From Bacillota bacterium (GTDB lineage Bacteria; Bacillota; Clostridia; Peptostreptococcales; Anaerovoracaceae), in the NCBI GenBank assembly GCA_017523605.1, contig JAFWVZ010000092.1, positions 1 to 30,494 of the forward strand: a stretch of DNA of 30,494 nt, given 5' to 3'. A program made the position numbers and the translations under genes. Positions within the stretch are counted from its first letter, which is position 1, and every line of letters starts with the position of its first letter. The notes beneath the pieces are model-generated. The model searched no databases and was not told the origin of the DNA. It saw nothing but the letters and a program-made list of their open reading frames with translations. Positions 15,858-23,078 of the stretch are shown in pieces.

Positions 15858-16856
15858 TCACCCTTTGCCCGGTGACGGCGTAGAATAATTCTTTTTAATA
15901 TACTTGAGCGCGAGGCTCTCATACGCTCTGCTGCTGAACATAAGCACCAGAGCCGCTATCTTTCTTGCTTTTCTGAAGTACGGATTGAATACGACGCGGA
16001 AAGTATTCCTCTTCAGAAAACGCATCATCTCTTTTTTCTCTTTCCGGTCCGCTTCCGAAAGCGTATCGGACTGGAGCATGTATTCCAGGACCCAGTAATA
16101 CGACCAAAGATACCTGTACTCCGCGGCTTTGCGCAGCTGCGGATAAGCCGCGACTACAAGTTCCATGTTGTTTTTATTTGCCTCTATGAGGCTTTTGACA
16201 GCAGGTCTGTACCTTTTGGTCGTGATGCTGTTTTCCCTGTGGATGTAGTGATATTTCGGCTTCAGATCGTAGACGACCTTTTTTGCGCGCATGATCACCG
16301 GAACGGTAGTGTGCGCATCTTCGTAAAGTTTTCCTACAGGAAATCTTACCTCGTCGAACAGTTCCTTTTTGTATATCTTGTTGACTGCGCTTACAGGGAC
16401 CTCTGTCAGTTCCAGCCTTACGGCATCGTAGGTGTCTGCAGTGCAGTAACCTATGCGGTCTTCTGTAACAGTTACCTTTTCGGTGTAATGCTGGTAAAAG
16501 CCGCATACCGAAACATCTGCATCCTCTTTTACAAGAGCGTTATACAGAGTCTCGATCATGTCCTCATCGACATAATCGTCACTGTCTATGAATGCTATAA
16601 GATCAGCCTGCGCAGCATCTATTCCGTGATTCCTGGCATCGCTCAGTCCGCCGTTCTTTTTATGGATCACCCGTACTCTGGGATCTGCGTCGGCGTATCC
16701 GTCGCACATGCGTCCGCAGCCGTCGGGAGAGCCGTCATCCACAAGAATGATCTCTATGTCGCGCATGCTCTGCGAAAGAAGCGACTGCACACATTTATCA
16801 AGATATTCTTCGACCTCGTAGACCGGAACTATTATGGAAACGAGGGGTCTTTGCAT
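15858..16856 (-). CDS. GT2-family glycosyltransferase
   Basis: An inverting GT-A enzyme with the usual order: VSIIVPVYEVEEYLDKCVQS (6-25), VDDGSPD (39-45), NGGLSDARN (68-76) and the metal-binding DSDD (91-94). From the ATG at 16854-16856 it has 332 residues. This start has GGAG six bases upstream. A GTG directly after the licD stop would add seven residues and has no better site. The C-terminus is basic with a possible amphipathic membrane-binding helix and no clear transmembrane helix. It probably builds the repeat unit; the sugar is unknown. Confidence 0.92.
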   Translation of the reverse strand: MQRPLVSIIVPVYEVEEYLDKCVQSLLSQSMRDIEIILVDDGSPDGCGRMCDGYADADPRVRVIHKKNGGLSDARNHGIDAAQADLIAFIDSDDYVDEDMIETLYNALVKEDADVSVCGFYQHYTEKVTVTEDRIGYCTADTYDAVRLELTEVPVSAVNKIYKKELFDEVRFPVGKLYEDAHTTVPVIMRAKKVVYDLKPKYHYIHRENSITTKRYRPAVKSLIEANKNNMELVVAAYPQLRKAAEYRYLWSYYWVLEYMLQSDTLSEADRKEKKEMMRFLKRNTFRVVFNPYFRKARKIAALVLMFSSRAYESLALKYIKKNYSTPSPGKG

Positions 16857-16877
16857 CTTCTGCTCCACTTTATACAC

Positions 16878-17759
16878 TCATCGCCCGGAAACAGCCTCGC
16901 CGGATCCGTCCTTGCAATAATATACGCCTTTATATTCCAGGTACGATCTTTCGGTATCGATGAATACCGCATCGTGCCCCGGTACCTGCTTTTCTTTCGG
17001 GGGAGGCGTCATGTAGTCTCCGAAAGCGATCCTAAGGTACTGATCGTAACCCACGGGAATAGGCATCTTTGTATCTTCGAAAACATGATATACAGCTTCC
17101 GCAAAGCATTCCTTAGGATATCTGTTCTTAAGGTAATGGGGACCGGCGCATATCTCCGTAATGGCATCGCAGTCGCGTATGCTGTACTTGGTCATATGCC
17201 TTTCCGCAGCCCTCCAGATCTTATATCTGGTCTTAGGGCTCCTTACTAAGGACAGCCCTATCCTGCCGGCAAACGCCGCAAGACCGCCGTGGTTCTCCGG
17301 TACCAGCTGAGCACAGTACAGCTGATAGATCAGCGCCCAGAACACCTGGATCTTGCGTTTGAGCCTGCTGTCCGGATATCCGTCCAGAGGGAATATGTCC
17401 AGAGCCAGACCGTGAGGTATGTCCATGTCTTTCTGGCTGGGCTTGATCATGGTAGTATTCTTGTCTCTGAGCGTGATGTACATGCTGTGATCGTTGTATT
17501 CTTCGGTAGGATACAGCAGTACGTATCTGTCAGTATCTTTCCACAGTTTTTTAAGCTTTTCGTAGTCGTCACGCGGCATGAAGAAATCCAGGTCGTCGTC
17601 CCATGGGATAAAACCGTTATGCCTTACAGCGCCTATGCAGCCTCCTCCGCAGAAATAGCAAAGCAGGCCGTTTTCCCTGCAGAAGTCCGAAAAGACTTTA
17701 GCAAGTTCCAGACAGCGCTTCTGTACGTTTTTCAGTAGTTCGTCAGTGTATATCTGCAT
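16878..17759 (-). CDS. LicD-family phosphotransferase
   Basis: The LicD superfamily (nucleotidyltransferase fold) transfers phosphocholine or phospho-alditols from CDP donors to sugars; human fukutin and FKRP use CDP-ribitol. The core motif runs from GGGCIGAVRHNG (38-49) into IPWDDDLDF (51-59), with metal-binding Asp54, Asp55, Asp56 and Asp58. From the ATG at 17757-17759 it has 293 residues. A GTG at 17790-17792 overlapping wecB would add 11 residues; neither start has a strong ribosome binding site. No choline kinase or LicC-type choline cytidylyltransferase is seen. The IspD/TarI-like enzyme encoded about 6 kb downstream in the same operon is therefore the likely source of its CDP substrate. 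The transferred group is unknown. Confidence 0.9.
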   Translation of the reverse strand: MQIYTDELLKNVQKRCLELAKVFSDFCRENGLLCYFCGGGCIGAVRHNGFIPWDDDLDFFMPRDDYEKLKKLWKDTDRYVLLYPTEEYNDHSMYITLRDKNTTMIKPSQKDMDIPHGLALDIFPLDGYPDSRLKRKIQVFWALIYQLYCAQLVPENHGGLAAFAGRIGLSLVRSPKTRYKIWRAAERHMTKYSIRDCDAITEICAGPHYLKNRYPKECFAEAVYHVFEDTKMPIPVGYDQYLRIAFGDYMTPPPKEKQVPGHDAVFIDTERSYLEYKGVYYCKDGSGEAVSGR

Positions 17760-17779
17760 TCTTTGTGTGTTTTGCGGGA

Positions 17780-18895
17780 TCAGTATTCCCACGCTTCATA
17801 TCTTCCGGTCTCAAGTATGTCCGCGATCCTTTTGCAGGCATGTCCGTCGCCGTAAGGATTGCACGCCTGCGACATCTTCTTGTACGAGTCGGGATCCTCG
17901 ATCAGCTCCGTAAACGCTCTGTAGATGTTCTCTTCACCGGTGCCGACCAGCTTAAGAGTTCCGGCAGCTACCCCTTCCGGTCTTTCTGTCGTATCTCTCA
18001 TCACCAGTACGGGAACACCGTAGGACGGACATTCTTCCTGGATGCCTCCGGAATCAGTAAGGCACAGGAAGCTTCTTGCTTCAAAATTATGGCAGTCGAA
18101 CACCTCTATAGGCTCGATTATGTGTATTCTGTCGCATCCGCCGAGCTCCTCTGCCGCAGCCTGCCTTACAAGAGGATTCATGTGGATCGGGTAGACCGCC
18201 CTGCAGTCTTCATGTTCGTCCAGGACGCGCCTAATGGCTCTGAACATGTGATGCATAGGCTCTCCGAGGTTCTCCCGTCTGTGCGCGGTAATGAATATGA
18301 GTTTGTTATCCCCCACCCACTCCAGCTCGGGATGAGTATAGTCCGCCTTAACGGTATGCTGCATAGCATCTATTACCGTATTTCCGGTAATGTATATCGA
18401 ATCAGGGTCTTTTCCTTCCCGTATCAGGTTCTCGGCAGCCAGCTTCGTGGGCGCGAAGTTGTATCTGCTTATTATTCCCACAGCCTGCCTGTTGAATTCT
18501 TCCGGATATGGGCTGTAGATGTTGTAGGTACGCAACCCTGCTTCAACATGGCCAACAGGGATCTTTAGGTAAAAGCACGCGAGCGCAGTAACGAAAGTAG
18601 TCGAAGTATCCCCGTGCACAAGGACTACGTCCGGGCTTACCTTTTCCAGAACGTCCTTTATGCGCTCCAGTATGCCTGCCGTGATGTCGAACAGCGTCTG
18701 CTTATCCTTCATTATGGACAGGTCGTGATCCGGAACTACATTGAACGTTGCAAGCACCTGGTCCAGCATCTGCCTGTGCTGTCCAGTTACGCATACCACG
18801 GTCTTTATTCCGCTTCTTTTTTTTAGTTCGTTTACAAGCGGGCACATTTTTATGGCCTCGGGTCTTGTACCGAACACTAATAATACTGTCTTCAT
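17780..18895 (-). CDS. wecB: Non-hydrolysing UDP-N-acetylglucosamine 2-epimerase
   Basis: The enzyme interconverts UDP-GlcNAc and UDP-ManNAc in the cytosol. It has 371 residues, the normal length. Diagnostic motifs are FGTRPEAIK (8-16), HGDTSTT (94-100), VEAGLRT (117-123), PEEFNR (131-136), AHRREN (204-209), GGIQEE (283-288) and TTERPEG (302-308). The ATG has AAGGTGA upstream. No UDP-ManNAc dehydrogenase (wecC type) is present in the window. ManNAc itself, or a sugar built from it elsewhere, is therefore expected in the polymer. The name mnaA is equivalent. Confidence 0.97.
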   Translation of the reverse strand: MKTVLLVFGTRPEAIKMCPLVNELKKRSGIKTVVCVTGQHRQMLDQVLATFNVVPDHDLSIMKDKQTLFDITAGILERIKDVLEKVSPDVVLVHGDTSTTFVTALACFYLKIPVGHVEAGLRTYNIYSPYPEEFNRQAVGIISRYNFAPTKLAAENLIREGKDPDSIYITGNTVIDAMQHTVKADYTHPELEWVGDNKLIFITAHRRENLGEPMHHMFRAIRRVLDEHEDCRAVYPIHMNPLVRQAAAEELGGCDRIHIIEPIEVFDCHNFEARSFLCLTDSGGIQEECPSYGVPVLVMRDTTERPEGVAAGTLKLVGTGEENIYRAFTELIEDPDSYKKMSQACNPYGDGHACKRIADILETGRYEAWEY

Positions 18896-18930
18896 CCATC
18901 ATCACCTTACACCGGCGCAGCTTAAACAGG

Positions 18931-20187
18931 TCATTTGCCGCGCTCGATGCAGTTCATTATTATTTCCTGCCATTTACGGTTTATCTCGTCTGTGTCGAAG
19001 AGCCTGGCTGTCTGAAGAGCGTTATTCTTATACCTGCTCATCTCTTCGCTGTCCATGGTCGCGAAGAATTCAACGCCTTTGGCGTATTCTTCGGATGACC
19101 CGGCTTTTACGACCTTTCCGCAGCCGTATTTGGTTATTATCGGGTACTTCCCCTCGTCTATGTTTGCGATCACCGGATTGCCTGCCGCAAGATACTCAAA
19201 CAGCTTATTGGAACTGTTGCCGTACTTCTGCGTCTTTGCCGGTTTAAGGTTGAGCACGTTGAGGTCACTTCTGGAAAGCACATAGGGAATGTATTTTTTA
19301 TCTATGCTGCCTTTGAATACTACGTTCGTGATCCCTTCGTCGGCACAGCGCTTCGCAAGCACTTCCCTGTCCGGACCGTCGCCGTAGATAATGAAACGTA
19401 TCTTGTCTTTGAAACCGTCCTTGTTGAGGCTGTCCGCACAGGATACGACCGTGCCGATATCGTTGGCAGTTCTGACGCTTCCGCAGTACATTACGCGGAA
19501 TTTGTCATCCGTAAGATCCGGATCATCTATCTTGTAAGTCTCCAGGTTGTGATAAAATTCCTTAAGATCCACGCCGATGTTTATGTAGTGGAACTTACTT
19601 CTAGGGACCTGCTTATCCCAGCCCTTGTCGATAATGTAGTCGTAAGCTCCTTCCCATGTAAACACGAGCTCATCGGACTTTTTGTACAGCCATTTTTCGT
19701 AAGCGTACATAGCTTTTATGGCAGGGTTGTTGTCGGAAAAATCCGCATACTCCACTATCGACAGCGGCCAAAGGTCAACGATGCTCGTAATGTACGGGAT
19801 GTTATACTTTTTGGCGATCTTGTATCCGGCAAGGCATGACAGAGGCTGAGGCATTGCTGCCATGATCAAGTCGGGTCTTTCGAAATGACGGTAACACTTA
19901 AGCATGTTCAGATAGAAATCCACAAAGCTGAGCGACTCGCCTTTTCTGCTGCTGTAGGATCTGGTGCGGATATAGACGAACGGAACGCCGTCCACCATCT
20001 GTTCTTTGTATGTGCTTCCGTCGGTAATGAAATTAATGTCCGTATTGTGAAGCGCGCTCCCTGCAAACACCAGAGCGTCGCAGCCATGCTCGCGCAGATA
20101 CTTAGCCAGACTGTAATCCGGTATCCTCGGACAGTACGACGGCCCCCCGGCAAAATAGCTGATTATCCATACCATAGGTTTTTTCAT
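18931..20187 (-). CDS. GT4-family glycosyltransferase (WbuB-like)
   Basis: A 418-residue GT-B enzyme. The N-terminus (VWIISYFAGGPSYCPRIP) is of the type found in amino-sugar transferases such as WbuB. The C-terminal domain has YCGSVRTANDIG (234-245), IYGDGPDREVL (267-277) and SNKLFEYLAAGNPVIA (326-341), the donor-binding segment. It lies directly downstream of a PGT gene (gap 6 bases), so it may add the second sugar onto the lipid-linked first sugar. A 35-base gap separates it from wecB, the largest in the operon. The donor is unassigned. Confidence 0.9.
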   Translation of the reverse strand: MKKPMVWIISYFAGGPSYCPRIPDYSLAKYLREHGCDALVFAGSALHNTDINFITDGSTYKEQMVDGVPFVYIRTRSYSSRKGESLSFVDFYLNMLKCYRHFERPDLIMAAMPQPLSCLAGYKIAKKYNIPYITSIVDLWPLSIVEYADFSDNNPAIKAMYAYEKWLYKKSDELVFTWEGAYDYIIDKGWDKQVPRSKFHYINIGVDLKEFYHNLETYKIDDPDLTDDKFRVMYCGSVRTANDIGTVVSCADSLNKDGFKDKIRFIIYGDGPDREVLAKRCADEGITNVVFKGSIDKKYIPYVLSRSDLNVLNLKPAKTQKYGNSSNKLFEYLAAGNPVIANIDEGKYPIITKYGCGKVVKAGSSEEYAKGVEFFATMDSEEMSRYKNNALQTARLFDTDEINRKWQEIIMNCIERGK

Positions 20188-20193
20188 CGGATG

Positions 20194-20892
20194 CTACTCC
20201 TTGTACTCTTTTCCCAAAACTGCGAACACCGTTCTGAACATGGTGGCTATGTCTCCGGAAAAGCTGAACTCCTTAATGCTTTTTAAGTTCCATTTCATCT
20301 TTTCCGGGAGCACCTTTTCTATGTAGACCTTGTCCACGTCGTCTGCCGCGTTAAGCAGCCGGTCTTCGTCTTTATATCTTATAGAGGCTTCGCTGGTTAT
20401 TCCGGCCGGCATCAGCAGTGTTGCCCTGTACTCCGGCTCGTAGCGTTCTATGTATTTTACGGCTTCCGGCCTTGTCCCTACAAAGGACATGCTGCCGGAT
20501 ATTACGTCCAGGACCTGCGGAAGCTCGTCCAGCCTGTGGCCTCTGAGCTTTGATCCGACCTTGGTTATCCTGCTGTCGTTGCCGACGGTAACGGTGCTTC
20601 CGATCTTATCCGCGTTGCTTACCATCGTACGGAACTTGTGTATCCTGAAATGTTTCCCGTACGCAGTGGCCCTTTCCTGTCTGTAGAACACGGGCCCTTC
20701 GGAGTCTCTCTTGATCAGAACAGCTATGACAGCCATCGGTATGGCCAAAATGATCAGGAGGATGACCCCTGCGACTATGTCGAACAGCCGCTTAAGCATC
20801 AGCTGACCGCGCTTTTTATTCAGTATCTCCCAGTAAGGGCGCACCTCCGGTACTCTCATGAAGTCCGGAAGATCATCCCATTTCTTTAACAT
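20194..20892 (-). CDS. Initiating phosphoglycosyl transferase, short PglC-like form
   Basis: Monotopic PGTs move a sugar-1-phosphate from a UDP-sugar to undecaprenyl phosphate, the first step of repeat-unit synthesis. The protein has 232 residues. A re-entrant hydrophobic helix (about 37-60) follows LMLKRLFDIV. The conserved EGPVFYRQER (65-74) and HKFRTM (85-90) come next, then the catalytic Asp122-Glu123 in LDELPQ (121-126), and SFVGTRPE (136-143). The end (GITSEASIRYKDED onward) differs from WbaP/WcaJ. It sits between the aminotransferase and a GT4 gene, so its substrate is plausibly the 4-amino sugar made by the dehydratase and aminotransferase. A second PGT is encoded at 22243-23067. Confidence 0.92.
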   Translation of the reverse strand: MLKKWDDLPDFMRVPEVRPYWEILNKKRGQLMLKRLFDIVAGVILLIILAIPMAVIAVLIKRDSEGPVFYRQERATAYGKHFRIHKFRTMVSNADKIGSTVTVGNDSRITKVGSKLRGHRLDELPQVLDVISGSMSFVGTRPEAVKYIERYEPEYRATLLMPAGITSEASIRYKDEDRLLNAADDVDKVYIEKVLPEKMKWNLKSIKEFSFSGDIATMFRTVFAVLGKEYKE

Positions 20893-20906
20893 TCACTTTC
20901 CCCAAA

Positions 20907-22241
20907 CTACAGTTCTTTAATTGCTCCGCGCAGCGCTTCGCACACGTATTCGACGTCTTCGTCGGTAAGCAATGTATGCAGCGGAAGCGATATCAGGTTA
21001 TGGTAGTAATCGTAGGAATTCGGGAAATCCTTTATGTCCCATCCAAGCGCCTTATATGCCGTCATCATTGGGAGCGGTTTATAGTGTACGTTGGTCGCAA
21101 CACCTCGTTCCGCCATCTTTTCGATGATAAGGTTCCTAGTATCGGCGTCGATGCCCGGAACACGCATCAGGTACAGATGGTTGGAACTGTCCATGTCCGC
21201 CGTGTGATGGACCAGGTGGCTGATCCCAAGCTCATCGCACACCGCATCGTACTTGTTTATTATCTGAGTTCTGCGCTCGATAAGCCCCGGATAACGGTCC
21301 AGCTGGCGAAGGCCTATCGCGGCCATTATGTCCGTCATGTTGCACTTGTACCAGGGACCGATGATATCGTATTCCCAGGCGCCGAGCTTGGTCTTGGCGA
21401 GCGCGTCCTTGTTCTGTCCGTGCAGGGACAGGAGCTGGAACATCTTGTATATCTCCGCGTCTTCGACTCCGCTGACCGGAAGCCAGGTGCTGGCTCCGCC
21501 TTCTGCAGTCGTAAAGTTCTTTACTGCATGGAAGGAGAAGCTCGTAAAGTCCGCACTGGCTCCGCAGCATTTCTTTTCTCCGCGGAACAACCTGGAAGCG
21601 CCCAGGCTGTGAGCGCTGTCCGCAACGACTGCAACTCTTCCGAGCGCCTTCTGGATCCTGGAAGAAAGGTCTCCCAATGCCGTGCCGTCGCTCTCTGCAG
21701 GACTGAAAAGGTCCTTCTTTTTTTCGACTATTCCGAAAACTCTTTCGTAGTCGCAGACGATGCCGGCAAGATCCACCGTTACGATGGCTTTCGTTCTCTC
21801 GTTGATAAGCTTCTCCAGCGCATCGTAGTCCATTTCAGGCATATGCGTGGCCGGATCTCCGTCCTTCCGGATGTCGGCGAATACCACCTTTGCTCCGCAG
21901 TGAAGCGCCGCCGAAGCGGATGCTGTATATGTGTATGCAGGAACTATTACCTCATCTTCCGGACCTATCCCAAGCACGCGGAGATTAAGCTCCTCCGCAG
22001 CGGTCGCCGAGTTAAGGCATACTACCCTGTTGCTGTATTTCTCTGCATTGCCGGGCTCAGTGCAGTCTATGTCGTTGCGTCCGGTCTCTATGAAGGCTGC
22101 CAGCCTTCTTTCCAGAAGCTTGGTCCTGGGACCGGTCGTTATCCAGCCGCTCTTCAGTGCCTCACATACTTCTGCTATCTCGCTCTCACTGATGTCAGGA
22201 GGGCTGAAAGGTATTGTTTTTTTTCTGATATCGCTGCTCAT
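20907..22241 (-). CDS. DegT/DnrJ/EryC1/StrS-type PLP aminotransferase (nucleotide-sugar 4-aminotransferase-like)
   Basis: It is expected to aminate the 4-keto sugar made by the PglF-like dehydratase, using glutamate and PLP. From the ATG at 22239-22241 it has 444 residues; the longer frame (to 22316) overlaps the PGT gene and has no better start. Features are SGWITTGPRT (31-40), EVIVPAYTYTASA (97-109), DSAHSLGAS (208-216) and FHAVKNFTTAEGG (237-249), where Lys241 is the PLP-binding lysine. It is 50-60 residues longer than PglE-like enzymes because of extra segments at about 54-73 and 172-198. Related enzymes make UDP-AATGal or the bacillosamine precursor. The stereochemistry of the product cannot be told. 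Confidence 0.92.
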   Translation of the reverse strand: MSSDIRKKTIPFSPPDISESEIAEVCEALKSGWITTGPRTKLLERRLAAFIETGRNDIDCTEPGNAEKYSNRVVCLNSATAAEELNLRVLGIGPEDEVIVPAYTYTASASAALHCGAKVVFADIRKDGDPATHMPEMDYDALEKLINERTKAIVTVDLAGIVCDYERVFGIVEKKKDLFSPAESDGTALGDLSSRIQKALGRVAVVADSAHSLGASRLFRGEKKCCGASADFTSFSFHAVKNFTTAEGGASTWLPVSGVEDAEIYKMFQLLSLHGQNKDALAKTKLGAWEYDIIGPWYKCNMTDIMAAIGLRQLDRYPGLIERRTQIINKYDAVCDELGISHLVHHTADMDSSNHLYLMRVPGIDADTRNLIIEKMAERGVATNVHYKPLPMMTAYKALGWDIKDFPNSYDYYHNLISLPLHTLLTDEDVEYVCEALRGAIKEL

Positions 22242-22242
22242 T

Positions 22243-23067
22243 TTATTCTTGTTCAAGTTCCCCTTTTCCAAAACCGGCCCCGGCTGTTTCCGCAGTCCTG
22301 ACCAAACACTCTGCATCCGCCAGGAAGCCCTCCAGATTGCCTTCCCGCAGGATCTTTACGTACTTGCCGTCCCATTCTGCCTTTTCTTTGTTGTTGAGCT
22401 CTATTCCGCCGTTCAGCTGAGCAAGACCTGTTATGCCCGGCATTACGTTGTTGGCGCCGTATTTATCGCGTTCTTCTATAAGCTCTTTTGTGTTCCATAT
22501 CACGGGTCTCGGACCGACCAGACTCATTTTGCCGCGGAACACGTCCCAAAGCTGTGGCAGCTCGTCCAGATAGGTCCTGCGCAGGAACCTGCCGACACGG
22601 GTCATGTACTCTTCCTGATCCTCGAACCTCTCTATTGGAACATCCGTAGGCGCGCTTTTCTTCATGGACCTGAACTTGTGGATCTCAAAGAATCGCTTAT
22701 CCTTCCCGACCCTCTTTTGCTTAAACAGCACGGGACCCGGGTCGTCTATCTCTATTGCCACGGCTATAAGTCCGAACAACGGAGCAAGTAATACAAGACC
22801 GCAGAACGAAACTACCTTATCCAGAGCTCTCTTGCCGAACCGCTCGTATGCGGTAGGCTCATCGGGTTCCTGCATGAGCGCATCCGCCCCGTCCCAGCCG
22901 TTGCCGATATAAGACGGCTCCAGATAAGGGTTGTCATCATCTATGTTTTCCGGCTCCTTTACTGCCTTGGCGAGCCTTTCCAGAAAGACAGCTGCACCGG
23001 TCAGAAACAGCGCAGCTGCTCCGATCTTAAGACCGGCACGTATTTTTTTCTTCTTGTTCTTATTCAT
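22243..23067 (-). CDS. Second phosphoglycosyl transferase (bacterial sugar transferase family)
   Basis: A 274-residue protein with a Lys-rich start, one membrane helix (about 11-30), an acidic linker (38-73), then the PGT core. The core has a re-entrant helix (about 84-106), DPGPVLFKQKRVG (109-121), HKFRSM (130-135), catalytic Asp168-Glu169 in LDELPQ (167-172), SLVGPRP (182-188) and PGITGLAQLNGG (210-221). The core resembles WcaJ/CpsE C-terminal domains. The N-terminus is a single helix instead of the usual four helices plus CoA-binding region. It lies 11 bases after the dehydratase gene. Both PGTs in the locus keep the catalytic pair, so neither looks dead. Confidence 0.9.
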   Translation of the reverse strand: MNKNKKKKIRAGLKIGAAALFLTGAAVFLERLAKAVKEPENIDDDNPYLEPSYIGNGWDGADALMQEPDEPTAYERFGKRALDKVVSFCGLVLLAPLFGLIAVAIEIDDPGPVLFKQKRVGKDKRFFEIHKFRSMKKSAPTDVPIERFEDQEEYMTRVGRFLRRTYLDELPQLWDVFRGKMSLVGPRPVIWNTKELIEERDKYGANNVMPGITGLAQLNGGIELNNKEKAEWDGKYVKILREGNLEGFLADAECLVRTAETAGAGFGKGELEQE

Positions 23068-23078
23068 TCAGTCAATTG

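Noticed and set aside
20976..22301. Open frame of 441 codons opposite the aminotransferase gene
   Set aside because: The opposite strand encodes a protein with clear DegT motifs and a PLP lysine. The plus-strand frame has no recognisable content or start signal.
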